This document shows positions 18,294 through 27,549 of a stretch of 64,000 nt of DNA, piece by piece. The notes under the pieces are model-generated. The model was not told the DNA's origin, did no database searches, and saw only the letters and a program-made list of their open reading frames with translations. Numbering within the stretch: the stretch's first letter is position 1; the number at the start of each line of letters is the position of its first letter. Origin of the DNA: Sunxiuqinia elliptica (lineage in GTDB: Bacteria > Bacteroidota > Bacteroidia > Bacteroidales > Prolixibacteraceae); the NCBI RefSeq assembly GCF_900113005.1, contig NZ_FONW01000002.1, positions 248,001 through 312,000 of the forward strand, read 5' to 3'. A program made the position numbers and the translations under genes.

Positions 18294-19406
18294 TTATAGT
18301 ACAGTCTCAACTGGTACGTAGGGAAGATCAAATGCTTCGGCCACTTCCTTGTAGACAATTTTGCCATTGACGACATTCAATCCCTTTCTTAGAGGGATAT
18401 TGTCGAGGCAAGCTTGTTTCCAGCCTTTACTGGCAAGTTGAATGGCATTTGGCAAAGTAGCATTGGTTAAGGCCAGAGTTGAAGTTCGAGGAACAGCTCC
18501 CGGCATGTTGGCCACACAATAATGAATTACACCATCGATAACAAAGTTCGGGTTATCGTGGGTGGTTGGCTTAGTTGTTTCAAAACAACCTCCTTGATCT
18601 ACAGCAACATCAACCATAACCGTTCCAGGGCGCATGGTTGGTAACATATCGCGAGTGATTAGTTTTGGCGCTTTTGCTCCGGGGATCAATACTGCACCAA
18701 TAATCAGATTGTGAGTTTGGATCATATCACGAATGTTGTATTCGTTACTCATCATTGTTTTGACATTGGCTGGCATGATATCATCCAAGTAACGTAAGCG
18801 TTTCAAACTAACATCCATGATGGTAACATCGGCTCCAAGACCTGCCGCCATTTTTGCAGCTTCGGTTCCAACAATACCGCCGCCAATAATTAAAACCTTC
18901 GCAGGAGTTACCCCTGGAACGCCTCCTAGAAGGACTCCGTAACCACCATACGTTTTTTCGAGGTACTTGGCACCTTCCTGCACTGACATGCGGCCAGCAA
19001 CTTCCGACATCGGGATCAATAGAGGCAAAGAGCGGTCGTCAAGTTCAACTGTCTCATAAGCTAGACAAATAGCTTCTCGCTCAATCATCGCTTGAGTTAA
19101 TTCCTCCGACGACGCAAAGTGGAAGTAAGTATACAGAATCTGCCCTTTTCTGATCAACTTATATTCCGGCTCAATTGGTTCTTTCACTTTGATGATCATT
19201 TCGGCGATGGCATATACTTCTTCAATGGTTGGAAGCATTTTTGCTCCAGCTGTGGTGTAGTCATCGTCTGTAAATCCGCTTCCGTTTCCGGCTGTTGTTT
19301 GCACGTACACTTCGTGCCCTCTTTTGACCATTTCTGCAGTTCCGGCAGGGGTTAAGGCCACTCTGTTTTCGTTATTCTTAATCTCTTTTGGTACTCCAAT
19401 TATCAT
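18294..19406 (-). CDS. ald: Alanine dehydrogenase
   Basis: A 370-residue enzyme converting L-alanine to pyruvate and ammonia with NAD, in the cytoplasm. MIIGVPKEIKNNENRVALTP is the family start, which picks the ATG at 19406 over an upstream TTG. VLIIGGGIVGTEAAKMAAGLGA is the NAD-binding Rossmann loop, and CVANMPGAVPRTST is a conserved C-terminal block. Its length matches typical Ald. A TACATTTG -7 box lies about 35 bases upstream, and a terminator follows. It diverges from an aminotransferase gene, so both may serve amino-acid nitrogen metabolism. Confidence 0.97.
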   Translation of the reverse strand: MIIGVPKEIKNNENRVALTPAGTAEMVKRGHEVYVQTTAGNGSGFTDDDYTTAGAKMLPTIEEVYAIAEMIIKVKEPIEPEYKLIRKGQILYTYFHFASSEELTQAMIEREAICLAYETVELDDRSLPLLIPMSEVAGRMSVQEGAKYLEKTYGGYGVLLGGVPGVTPAKVLIIGGGIVGTEAAKMAAGLGADVTIMDVSLKRLRYLDDIMPANVKTMMSNEYNIRDMIQTHNLIIGAVLIPGAKAPKLITRDMLPTMRPGTVMVDVAVDQGGCFETTKPTTHDNPNFVIDGVIHYCVANMPGAVPRTSTLALTNATLPNAIQLASKGWKQACLDNIPLRKGLNVVNGKIVYKEVAEAFDLPYVPVETVL

Positions 19407-19438
19407 CTTTTTTACATTTAGATTGATTGCTAATAGCT

Positions 19439-19446
19439 CAAATGTA
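19439..19446 (-). promoter_or_regulatory. -7 box for alanine dehydrogenase
   Basis: TACATTTG on the minus strand fits TAnnTTTG and would place the transcript start about 25 bases before the ald ATG. A TTG -33 element is not at the ideal distance. Confidence 0.5.
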
Positions 19447-19629
19447 GGCGATTCGAATTTTCGAAAATATGACAAAAAACAAGAAAACAGCCAGCTACAT
19501 TGCTTTGGCTATCAATGGAATGATCTCATTTTTGAGACTGTTTTTAATCTTGACAATATTTAACTCAAATTTAATTCTAAATGTCAAATTACCATCAAAA
19601 TGAGGGTTTTTATTTAAAATTGATAATCG

Positions 19630-19637
19630 TATCTTTG
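19630..19637 (+). promoter_or_regulatory. -7 box for aminotransferase gene
   Basis: TATCTTTG fits the Bacteroidota consensus and lies 28 bases before the ATG at 19666. No clear -33 TTG is seen. Confidence 0.5.
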
Positions 19638-19665
19638 GCGACTTAGCAAAAATATATTATTCAAC

Positions 19666-20871
19666 ATGCCAGCAACATCGATTAGGGGAAATATGATGCC
19701 CGATTCACCGATCCGGAAGCTCGTACCGCTATCGGATCAGGCCAAGGCTCTTGGCCGTAAAGTGTATCATTTAAATATTGGGCAACCGGACTTACCAACT
19801 CCGGAAAAAGCATTGGACGCCATCCGGAGTATTGACCGGAAAATATTGGAGTATAGTCCAAGTGAAGGAATTCTGTCGTTGAGGCAAAAACTGGCGAACT
19901 ATTACAACCGGTTTAGTATTTATGTTGATGTCGAAGATATTATTATTACTTCAGGAGGAAGTGAAGCAGTAACTTTTGCATTCATGTCATGTTTAGACCC
20001 GGGGGATGAAATTATTGTGCCAGAGCCAGCTTATGCCAACTACGAAGCATTTGCCATTGTCGCGGGCGCGGTTATTAAGTCGATTCCAGCTCGAATTGAA
20101 GAAGGCTTTGCGATGCCTCCGTTTGAGGAGTTTGAAAAGCTGATTACTCCGAAGACGAAGGGAATCATGATTTGTAACCCCAACAACCCGACGGGCTATT
20201 TGTATACGCAGCAGGAAATGAATAAAATTCGAGACCTGGTTAAAAAGCATGATTTGTTTCTATTTTCGGATGAGGTTTATCGTGAGTTCTGTTATACTGG
20301 GGCACCTTACATTTCTGCTTTTCACTTAGAAGGAATTGAGCAAAATGTGATTTTGATTGATTCGGTGTCGAAGCGTTATAGCGAATGTGGCTTGCGTATT
20401 GGAGCACTGATTACAAAAAATGATACTGTTCGAAAAAATGTGATGAAGTTTTGCCAGGCGCGTTTAAGTCCACCGTTGATTGGGCAGATTGCCGCTGAGG
20501 CATCGCTTGAAAATACAGATGATTACCTGATGGACTCCTACAATGAGTATGTTAGTCGACGTAAATTCCTGATTGACGGATTAAATCGGATTGATGGAGT
20601 TTATTCGCCAATCCCAATGGGTGCTTTTTATACCGTGGCGCAGCTGCCTGTTGATGATGCTGACCAGTTTTGTGCTTGGTTATTAAGTGATTTTGAATAT
20701 GAAAATCAAACCGTGTTTATGGCTCCGGCATCTGGTTTTTATACCACGCCAGGGCAGGGAAAAGATCAAGTTCGAATTGCCTACGTATTAAACAAGACAG
20801 ACTTGGGGAAAGCGTTAAAGGTTTTGGAGGAAGCATTGAAAGTGTATCCAGGCCGGAAAGAGCGGAAGTAA
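19666..20871 (+). CDS. Class I/II pyridoxal-phosphate aminotransferase
   Basis: A 401-residue fold-type I aminotransferase, resembling aspartate/aromatic aminotransferases. Key motifs are YHLNIGQPDLPTP near the start, TSGGSEAV for the phosphate-binding loop, CNPNNPTGYLY, FSDEVYREF, and the cofactor lysine in DSVSKRYSECGLRIGA. The C-terminal RIAYVL carries the arginine that usually binds the substrate carboxylate. The amino donor cannot be read from sequence. It is divergent from alanine dehydrogenase and ends in a strong terminator. Confidence 0.92.
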   Translation: MPATSIRGNMMPDSPIRKLVPLSDQAKALGRKVYHLNIGQPDLPTPEKALDAIRSIDRKILEYSPSEGILSLRQKLANYYNRFSIYVDVEDIIITSGGSEAVTFAFMSCLDPGDEIIVPEPAYANYEAFAIVAGAVIKSIPARIEEGFAMPPFEEFEKLITPKTKGIMICNPNNPTGYLYTQQEMNKIRDLVKKHDLFLFSDEVYREFCYTGAPYISAFHLEGIEQNVILIDSVSKRYSECGLRIGALITKNDTVRKNVMKFCQARLSPPLIGQIAAEASLENTDDYLMDSYNEYVSRRKFLIDGLNRIDGVYSPIPMGAFYTVAQLPVDDADQFCAWLLSDFEYENQTVFMAPASGFYTTPGQGKDQVRIAYVLNKTDLGKALKVLEEALKVYPGRKERK

Positions 20872-20892
20872 TTATTAAAAAAGATCGTTTAT

Positions 20893-20929
20893 AAAACAGC
20901 GGCTGTCCGAAAGGATAGCCGCTGTTTTT
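20893..20929 (+). terminator. Rho-independent terminator with GAAA tetraloop
   Basis: A 16-base-pair stem (20893-20908 with 20913-20928, one G-T wobble) closed by GAAA and followed by Ts. It ends the aminotransferase transcript and faces convergent recQ. Confidence 0.9.
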
Positions 20930-20988
20930 GGTTATTGCCCTGAGGTGCAATACAATTTATCTTAAAGGCAAATTTGACTTTTATCGTG

Positions 20989-23172
20989 TTAATTTCCCAT
21001 TTCAGACATAAACTTAATTCGCATTAGGCGGATGTCTTCTTCAGAGTATTCGTCCTCTCCAAGCTCTTCTAGTGCAGCATCAACGGAATCGTCTTCGGCC
21101 TCTCGGAAATAGTCAAACACTTCTTCCTGATGATCTTCATCCAGCACATCGTTGATGTAATAATCAATATTGAGCTTCGTACCGGAATTTACGATTGCTT
21201 CGAGTTCAGTAATTAGATCTTTCAGTTCAAGACCTTTTGAGTCGGCAATATCTTCAAACGATAGTTTGCGATCAATGCTATGAATGATAAAGACTTTGAG
21301 TTTTGACTTGTTGGCAACAGATTTGACAACCATATCTTGTGGTCGGTCAATTTCGTTGTCTTCAACATACGACTTGATGAGTTGTACGAATTCTTTACCA
21401 TAGCGACGAGCTTTGCCTTCTCCAACCCCTTGAATGAATTTTAGCTCTTCCAAGCTAATGGGGTATTGAATGGACATGTCGGATAGTGAAGGATCCTGAA
21501 AAATGACAAATGGCGGAAGCTGATGTTTCTGCGCAATTTTCTTCCGCAGGTCTTTTAGCATGGCAAAGAGTTCCGGATCGCCAGATCCTCCTGATGGGCT
21601 GCCACTGCTTGATGCAGCCTCTTCTTCCAGCTCGTCGTAATTGTGGTTGCGAACCAACAAGAATGACTGTGGATTTTCCATGAAGCGGTGTCCTTCTTCA
21701 TTAATTCGCAACAGCCCATAATGCTCAATGTCTTTATTGATCAGTCCGGCAATCATACTTTGCCTAAACACAGCATTCCAGAAGCGGTCGCTATGGTCAT
21801 TCCCTGATCCAAAAGCTTTTAGTTCGTCGTGTTTGAATGATTTTACGGCAGCTGTAAGTTTGCCTGTCAAAATATCGGAAATATGTTCGGCTTTGTATTT
21901 CTCATTTACTTCGCGAATGGCTTTTAGTGCCCGAACAACCTCGTCACTAGCCTCTACCTGTTTTTTAGGGTTGAGACAGTTATCGCAGTTGCCACAAGGT
22001 TCTTCCATCTTTTCGCCAAAGTAATTGAGAAGCATAATGCGTCGGCAGATCGCTGTTTCAGCATATGATGCTGTGTCTAGCAACAGTTGGCGCCCAATCT
22101 CTTGTTCTGCGACTGGTTTGCCTTGCATGAATTTTTCGAGTTTTTGGATGTCTTTGTAGGAGTAAAATGCAATGCATTGTCCTTCTCCACCATCGCGCCC
22201 GGCACGCCCGGTTTCCTGGTAATAGCCCTCCAAGCTTTTCGGAATATCGTAGTGCATGACAAAACGAACATCCGGTTTGTCAATCCCCATTCCAAAAGCA
22301 ATTGTGGCTACGATAACGTCCACTTCTTCCATCAAGAACTTGTCCTGATTTCCTGAGCGGGTCGCCGAATCCATCCCGGCATGGTAAGCAAGAGCTTTGA
22401 TTCCGTTAACCTGTAGGGTTTCTGCTAGCTCTTCTACTCTTTTACGGCTCAAACAATAGATAATTCCCGATTTTCCTTCATTCTCTTTTATAAATTTAAT
22501 GATTTGGTTTTCGGGTTTTATCTTGGGCCTTACAGCATAGTATAAGTTGGGGCGGTTGAAAGAAGCTTTAAAAACTCTTGCTTCCAACATGCCTAGGTTC
22601 TTTTGAATATCATGCTGAACTTTAGCCGTTGCCGTAGCAGTAAGTGCAATAATTGGAGCTTGTCCAATTTCTTTTACAATCGGTCGAATCCTTCTATATT
22701 CCGGTCTGAAGTCATGTCCCCATTCTGAGATACAGTGTGCTTCATCGATTGCATAAAACGAGATATTGACGTTTTTTAAGAAGTCAATATTGTCTTGTTT
22801 CGTCAGTGACTCGGGTGCAACATATAAAAGTTTTGTCCTTCCACTAATAACATCATCTTTTACCTGTTGAGTGGCTACTTTGGTAAGCGATGAATTCAAA
22901 AAATGCGCGATTCCATCATCCGTTCCAAAACTTCGGATCGAATCGACCTGGTTCTTCATTAAAGCAATCAGGGGTGAAATAACAATGGCAGTCCCCTCCA
23001 TAATTAAAGCAGGCAACTGATAGCATAATGACTTTCCTCCCCCCGTTGGCATCAGCACAAAAGAATCATTGCCGTCAAGCACACTTTTGATGACTTCTTC
23101 CTGCTGCCCCTTAAACCGGTCAAATCCAAAATACTTCTGGAGTTGATCAGTTAATCTTAGCTCCTTATTCAT
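20989..23172 (-). CDS. recQ: ATP-dependent DNA helicase RecQ
   Basis: A 727-residue superfamily 2 helicase that unwinds DNA 3' to 5' in recombinational repair. Walker A is in MPTGGGKSLCYQLPAL, the DEAH box is in AIDEAHCISEWGHDFR, and motif VI is in YYQETGRAGRDG. The zinc-binding RecQ-Ct region has cysteines around CGNCDNCLNP, followed by a winged helix and an HRDC domain (about 535-610, with EELKFIQGVGEGKARRYG). An acidic C-terminal extension of about 100 residues lies beyond HRDC. It is monocistronic and convergent with the aminotransferase. Confidence 0.97.
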   Translation of the reverse strand: MNKELRLTDQLQKYFGFDRFKGQQEEVIKSVLDGNDSFVLMPTGGGKSLCYQLPALIMEGTAIVISPLIALMKNQVDSIRSFGTDDGIAHFLNSSLTKVATQQVKDDVISGRTKLLYVAPESLTKQDNIDFLKNVNISFYAIDEAHCISEWGHDFRPEYRRIRPIVKEIGQAPIIALTATATAKVQHDIQKNLGMLEARVFKASFNRPNLYYAVRPKIKPENQIIKFIKENEGKSGIIYCLSRKRVEELAETLQVNGIKALAYHAGMDSATRSGNQDKFLMEEVDVIVATIAFGMGIDKPDVRFVMHYDIPKSLEGYYQETGRAGRDGGEGQCIAFYSYKDIQKLEKFMQGKPVAEQEIGRQLLLDTASYAETAICRRIMLLNYFGEKMEEPCGNCDNCLNPKKQVEASDEVVRALKAIREVNEKYKAEHISDILTGKLTAAVKSFKHDELKAFGSGNDHSDRFWNAVFRQSMIAGLINKDIEHYGLLRINEEGHRFMENPQSFLLVRNHNYDELEEEAASSSGSPSGGSGDPELFAMLKDLRKKIAQKHQLPPFVIFQDPSLSDMSIQYPISLEELKFIQGVGEGKARRYGKEFVQLIKSYVEDNEIDRPQDMVVKSVANKSKLKVFIIHSIDRKLSFEDIADSKGLELKDLITELEAIVNSGTKLNIDYYINDVLDEDHQEEVFDYFREAEDDSVDAALEELGEDEYSEEDIRLMRIKFMSEMGN

Positions 23173-23337
23173 AAAAGCCTGAATTTGTAAACATTAAATT
23201 TTCTCTTTTCACAATCGCAAAATCTAAGATATATAAAATATGCCTCATAATCCAATGATTTTTATTCCGAATAGAGACTTTGCTCTTGTCCACAAAAAAT
23301 AAAGAGTCCACACAAAAGCATAATCACAGATATAAAC

Positions 23338-23345
23338 TATATTTG
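23338..23345 (+). promoter_or_regulatory. -7 box for tatC
   Basis: TATATTTG fits TAnnTTTG and lies about 55 bases before the tatC ATG. No spaced TTG is seen, so confidence is modest. Confidence 0.4.
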
Positions 23346-23400
23346 TCATGTTTTAAAAAAATGTGAGTATAAATAATTTTTCTGACCCAAATAGCCAACG

Positions 23401-24267
23401 ATGACCGAAGCAGAATATTCAGAGCAGCAAAGCACTAAAAAGAAGACAAAGAAAAAACAGAAGCAAGAAGAGATGTCGTTTCTAGAGCATCTTGAAGAGT
23501 TGAGATGGCACATCATCAGAGCTTTTTTAGCGATTGTTATTTTTGCAATTCTGGCCTTTATTAATAAAGATTTTATTTTCGACACCGTTATTTTTAACCC
23601 GAAAACTCCGGATTTCTGGACAAACCAGATGTTTGCAAAGCTTGCAGAGTTAACCGGAGTCGAAGGACTTCGAATTAACAGTACAGAGTTGCAACTAATC
23701 AGTATTAAAATGGCCGATAATTTCATGACGCACATCATGACCTCTATCGTTGCAGGTTTGATTGTATCTTCTCCTTATGTTTTTTTCGAGGTTTGGCGCT
23801 TTATTAGTCCGGCACTATACGAGAACGAGCGAAGACACTCGGGTGGGGCAGTCGTTTACATGTCTCTTTTGTTTATTACGGGCGTATTGTTCGGTTACTT
23901 CTTGATTGTTCCCTTATCCATTCACTTTTTAGGTTCATACTCTATCTCCAGTGAAGTGGTGAACCAGATTAATATGCGTTCATATATTGGAACAGTTACC
24001 TCGATTAGCTTGGCTAGCGGTGTTATTTTTGAATTACCAATATTTGTTTACTTCTTGAGTAAAATTGGTATTTTGACACCTGATTTGATGAAAAAATACC
24101 GACGACATGCTTATGTTGCTTTGCTGTTGTTGTCAGCAATTATTACTCCGCCGGATGTGTTTAGCCAAATAATGGTTTGTTTCCCCTTGGTGTTTTTATA
24201 CGAAGTCGGAATAATTATTTCGAAACGAGTAAATAAAAAGGCTGAGGAGGATTTAGAAGCCTTATAA
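23401..24267 (+). CDS. tatC: Sec-independent translocase subunit TatC
   Basis: A 288-residue inner-membrane protein with six predicted helices. SFLEHLEELRWHIIRAF is the family's cytoplasmic N-terminal motif that takes part in recognising twin-arginine signals, and SPALYENER follows the second helix. A lysine-rich 24-residue extension precedes it. TatC is the receptor for folded Tat substrates. No tatA or tatB lies nearby. It precedes lptB by 56 bases and may share its transcript. Confidence 0.96.
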   Translation: MTEAEYSEQQSTKKKTKKKQKQEEMSFLEHLEELRWHIIRAFLAIVIFAILAFINKDFIFDTVIFNPKTPDFWTNQMFAKLAELTGVEGLRINSTELQLISIKMADNFMTHIMTSIVAGLIVSSPYVFFEVWRFISPALYENERRHSGGAVVYMSLLFITGVLFGYFLIVPLSIHFLGSYSISSEVVNQINMRSYIGTVTSISLASGVIFELPIFVYFLSKIGILTPDLMKKYRRHAYVALLLLSAIITPPDVFSQIMVCFPLVFLYEVGIIISKRVNKKAEEDLEAL

Positions 24268-24323
24268 TAATCAACGTAAGGAGACGTTTTAGTTTTCAAT
24301 TGAAAATAAAGAAAATCGAATAG

Positions 24324-25046
24324 ATGAAGTTACGAGCCGATAATATTGTAAAGAAATACCGGAAACGAACAGTTGTAAAAGGGGTCTCATTTGAGCTTAA
24401 TCAAGGAGAAATCGTTGGACTTTTAGGGCCGAATGGAGCAGGGAAGACAACTTCTTTCTATATGATTGTCGGGTTGATTCAACCGCTTTCAGGGCATGTA
24501 TATCTGGACGCAGAGGATATTACAGGTTTGCCGGTGTATAAGCGAGCCCAGCGAGGGATTGGTTACTTGGCCCAGGAAGCATCTGTTTTTCGTAAGTTAA
24601 GTATTGAAGACAACCTGCGGGCCGTGTTGGAAATGACCAGTTATACAAAAGAGTTTCAGCGAGAGAAACTGGAGTCGTTAATTGAAGAGTTTGGCTTGCA
24701 ACATATCCGAAAAAGTAAAGGGTTCCAATTGTCGGGAGGAGAGCGCCGGCGGACGGAAATTGCACGTGCTTTGGCTATTGATCCAAAATTTATTTTGCTG
24801 GATGAGCCATTCGCTGGGGTGGACCCAATTGCTGTGGAAGATATTCAGGAGATTGTAAGAAAGCTAAAAGAAAAGAATATTGGCGTGTTGATTACGGACC
24901 ATAATGTGCACGAGACATTGTCGATTACCGATCGCTCGTATTTGCTTTTTGAAGGCTCTATTTTGAAAGCAGGTACTGCGGAAGATTTGGCTAATGATGA
25001 AGATGTACGTCGGGTTTACTTGGGACAGAACTTCACCTTACGCTAA
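24324..25046 (+). CDS. lptB: LPS export ABC transporter ATPase LptB
   Basis: A 240-residue ABC ATPase. Walker [11 protein letters not shown], the signature [15 protein letters not shown], Walker [14 protein letters not shown] and the switch histidine in [10 protein letters not shown] are intact. [21 protein letters not shown] and [15 protein letters not shown] are characteristic of LptB, which with LptFG pulls lipopolysaccharide from the inner membrane. Partner genes are outside the window, as is common. It follows tatC. Confidence 0.94.
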   Translation: MKLRADNIVKKYRKRTVVKGVSFELNQGEIVGLLGPNGAGKTTSFYMIVGLIQPLSGHVYLDAEDITGLPVYKRAQRGIGYLAQEASVFRKLSIEDNLRAVLEMTSYTKEFQREKLESLIEEFGLQHIRKSKGFQLSGGERRRTEIARALAIDPKFILLDEPFAGVDPIAVEDIQEIVRKLKEKNIGVLITDHNVHETLSITDRSYLLFEGSILKAGTAEDLANDEDVRRVYLGQNFTLR

Positions 25047-25094
25047 AAAATCCCCTTCTCGGTTAAAAAAAATCGAAAAAAATTAAATCGAGTG

Positions 25095-25125
25095 TTGGGG
25101 GAATAAAAAAAATAACATACATTTG
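25095..25125 (+). promoter_or_regulatory. Promoter of tRNA-Leu
   Basis: TTG at 25095-25097 and TACATTTG at 25118-25125 are 20 bases apart, matching the Bacteroidota -33/-7 arrangement. The tRNA begins 12 bases after the -7 box. Confidence 0.75.
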
Positions 25126-25136
25126 CACCGCAATTA

Positions 25137-25217
25137 GCGGACGTGGCGGAATTGGTAGACGCGCTAGACTTAGGATCTAGTGTCTTTGACGTGGGGGTTC
25201 GAGTCCCTTCGTCCGCA
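25137..25217 (+). tRNA. tRNA-Leu (anticodon UAG)
   Basis: A cloverleaf can be drawn. The acceptor GCGGACG pairs with CGTCCGC. The anticodon stem CTAGA/TCTAG encloses CTTAGGA, giving anticodon TAG. The T arm contains GGTTCGAGTCC. The longer variable arm (TGTCTTTGACG) is expected of a class II leucine tRNA. The discriminator is A, and CCA is not fully encoded, since CAA follows. Confidence 0.96.
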
Positions 25218-25230
25218 CAACGGAAAGAAT

Positions 25231-25273
25231 AACCGCAATGCTTGATTCCCAAAATCCGAGCATGCGGTTTTTA
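25231..25273 (+). terminator. Terminator after tRNA-Leu
   Basis: AACCGCAATGCT pairs with AGCATGCGGTT, with one bulged A and a 16-base loop, followed by TTTTATT. Confidence 0.75.
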
Positions 25274-25360
25274 TTGATTTATAGGCTTTAGTTTAACTTG
25301 ATAAAATAAGTTAACTGTTTGGTTATTTGAACTTTTTCCAACTTTATTAAGCGGAATTAT

Positions 25361-26716
25361 ATGAATATTACAAAAGAGAACATCAACGAGCTAAATGCGA
25401 TTGTTACTGTCAAAATCGAAAAAAGCGATTACGAAGCAACAGTTAACGAACAACTAAGAGAATATCGTAAAAAAGCCAACATGCCAGGATTCAGACCAGG
25501 AAAGGTACCTGCCGGATTGGTGAAAAAGATGTATGGAAAAGCTATTTTGGCCGAAGAGGTAAACAAGATGTTGTCTCAAAATTTGACCAAATTTATTGTT
25601 GATGAGAAACTCAATATTTTGGGTGAACCGCTACCAAACGAAGAAAAAACTCCAGAATTTGATTGGGAAAAAACAGAAGATTTTGAATTTGCATTCGATG
25701 TAGCTGTTGCTCCTGAAATTGAAGTGAAGTTTGATAAGCGCAAAAAGTATCCTTACTACTTGATTCAAGTTGATGACGAGATGATTGATCAGCAAGTTGA
25801 ATCATATACGGGTCGTTTTGGTGAAAACGAAACAGTGGATGCGGTAGAAGAGAAAGATACGATTCGCGGAAACTTCGTTCAATTGGATGCTGAAGGAAAT
25901 GAGTTGGAAGAAGGCATCAAAGCAGAGCAGGTGATTATCGCTGTTGATCTGATGAAAGATGAAGAGGTTAAGAAAGCGATTCAAGGTAAAAAAGCTGGTG
26001 ACACCATTGTTTTCGACCCAGTAAAGGTTTATGAAAACAAACACGAAGTAGGTCACATGTTGAATATTTCTCACGAAGAGGCTGAGAATATCGAAGGTGA
26101 CTTTAAATTCACAATTTCAGAGGTGTTGCGATTCAAAAAAGCTGAAGTGAACGAAGAATTGTTCAAGAAAGCGTTTGGTGAAGACACTGAAATCAAAACA
26201 GAAGAAGAATTCCGGAATAAACTGAGAGCTGACATTGAAGAGCAGTTGAAGTATTCCAGCGATTATAAATTCACAATTGATAGCCGCGACATCCTGGTTG
26301 AAAAAATCAGCATGGAATTGCCTGAAGAGTTCTTGAAGCGTTGGTTGAAAGAAACAAACAATGAACTAACAGAAGAGCAAATTGAAGCGGATTTCGATAA
26401 CTTCATGAAAGACTTGCGTTGGCAGTTGATTAAAGACCGCGTAGCGAAAGACAACGAGGTTAAAATTGAGCAGGAAGATGTGAAGGCTATGGCAAAAGAA
26501 ATTGCTGCAATGCAATTCCGTCAATATGGAATGTTTAGCATGCCTGATGAGCAATTGAGTGCATACGCTGATCAAATTCTTCAAAACGAAGAAGAAAGAA
26601 GAAGAATCACAACTCGTGTTCAAGAAGAAAAAATTATGGCCATCATCAAAGAAAATGTAAATATGGATGAAAAGGCAATTAGTCAAGAAGATTTTAACAA
26701 ATTACTCGAAAAATAA
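25361..26716 (+). CDS. tig: Trigger factor, ribosome-associated chaperone
   Basis: A 451-residue protein. MNITKENINELNAIVTVKI opens the ribosome-binding domain and GFRPGKVPAG is the signature that docks at the exit tunnel. The middle (about 155-240) corresponds to the FKBP-like insert, and the rest is the helical chaperone arm. It catches nascent chains. It lies just ahead of clpP and clpX, the classic tig-clpP-clpX order. Confidence 0.95.
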   Translation: MNITKENINELNAIVTVKIEKSDYEATVNEQLREYRKKANMPGFRPGKVPAGLVKKMYGKAILAEEVNKMLSQNLTKFIVDEKLNILGEPLPNEEKTPEFDWEKTEDFEFAFDVAVAPEIEVKFDKRKKYPYYLIQVDDEMIDQQVESYTGRFGENETVDAVEEKDTIRGNFVQLDAEGNELEEGIKAEQVIIAVDLMKDEEVKKAIQGKKAGDTIVFDPVKVYENKHEVGHMLNISHEEAENIEGDFKFTISEVLRFKKAEVNEELFKKAFGEDTEIKTEEEFRNKLRADIEEQLKYSSDYKFTIDSRDILVEKISMELPEEFLKRWLKETNNELTEEQIEADFDNFMKDLRWQLIKDRVAKDNEVKIEQEDVKAMAKEIAAMQFRQYGMFSMPDEQLSAYADQILQNEEERRRITTRVQEEKIMAIIKENVNMDEKAISQEDFNKLLEK

Positions 26717-26751
26717 TATTGCTGCGACTTAAGTCAATAGCATAAATTTTT

Positions 26752-26829
26752 AACTTTGTAAAAACCGGCATTGTCCTAAACTGTTATAAACAGGAGAGGA
26801 TTTGAGAAACCGGCTTTTACAAAGTTTTT
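26752..26829 (+). terminator. Long inverted repeat between tig and clpP
   Basis: AACTTTGTAAAAACCGG (26752-26768) pairs with CCGGCTTTTACAAAGTT (26810-26826) with a single mismatch, followed by a T-run. The 41-base loop can form its own small hairpin (CTGTT/ACAG). It may be the trigger factor terminator. The left arm contains TAACTTTG, a -7 box in good form, so the element may also start the clpP transcript. Confidence 0.6.
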
Positions 26830-26851
26830 TTTTAAACTAGAATTTATCAAA

Positions 26852-27523
26852 ATGAGCGATAAAAAAGAATTTAACAAATATGCCCGCGGACACATGGGAA
26901 TCAGTAGTTTGACAATGCATCGTTACGATTCTTTGTTCACCAATAGTTTAACACCATATATTATCGAAGAAAGACAGTTGAATGTCGCTTCGATGGATGT
27001 GTTCTCGCGATTGATGATGGATCGGATCATCTTCTTGGGTACACCTATTGATGATTATATCGCTAACATTATTCAGGCTCAGCTATTATTTCTGGAATCA
27101 ACTGATCCGGGTAAGGACATTCAGATTTATTTCAACAGTCCTGGAGGATCGGTTCATGCAGGTTTAGGTATTTACGATACGATGCAGTACATTTCTCCGG
27201 ATATTGCTACAATCTGTACGGGTATGGCAGCATCAATGGGTGCAGTGCTCTTAACAGCAGGAACGAAAGGAAAACGCTCAGCGTTGAAACACTCGCGTAT
27301 CATGATTCACCAGCCGATGGGTGGCGCTCAAGGACAGGCCTCAGATATTGAGATTACAGCACGCGAAATATTGAAACTGAAAAAAGAACTATACGATATC
27401 ATTGCCAAACACTCTGAAAATCCTTACGATCAGGTTGAAAAAGATGCCGACCGCGATTACTGGATGACTTCGGAAGAAGCAAAAGAATATGGCATGATCG
27501 ATGATATTTTAGTAAGAAGTTAA
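26852..27523 (+). CDS. clpP: ATP-dependent Clp protease proteolytic subunit
   Basis: A 223-residue serine peptidase forming the double heptamer chamber. The catalytic serine is in [11 protein letters not shown] and the histidine in [10 protein letters not shown]; the acidic residue is probably in EKDADRDYW. It has a somewhat extended N-terminus (about 25 residues before the conserved start region). It lies 26 bases before clpX, its unfoldase partner, forming an operon. Confidence 0.97.
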   Translation: MSDKKEFNKYARGHMGISSLTMHRYDSLFTNSLTPYIIEERQLNVASMDVFSRLMMDRIIFLGTPIDDYIANIIQAQLLFLESTDPGKDIQIYFNSPGGSVHAGLGIYDTMQYISPDIATICTGMAASMGAVLLTAGTKGKRSALKHSRIMIHQPMGGAQGQASDIEITAREILKLKKELYDIIAKHSENPYDQVEKDADRDYWMTSEEAKEYGMIDDILVRS

Positions 27524-27549
27524 TAAGCTAAGAGGAAGAGGAGTTAATC

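Noticed and set aside
23286-23317. GTCCACA-type short repeats upstream of tatC
   Set aside because: The two copies are short and imperfect in an A/T-rich region, and no reading as an operator is supported.
23346-23738. A 130-residue minus-strand frame overlapping tatC
   Set aside because: It is an antisense shadow of the tatC start and has no family features; it has a low-complexity composition.
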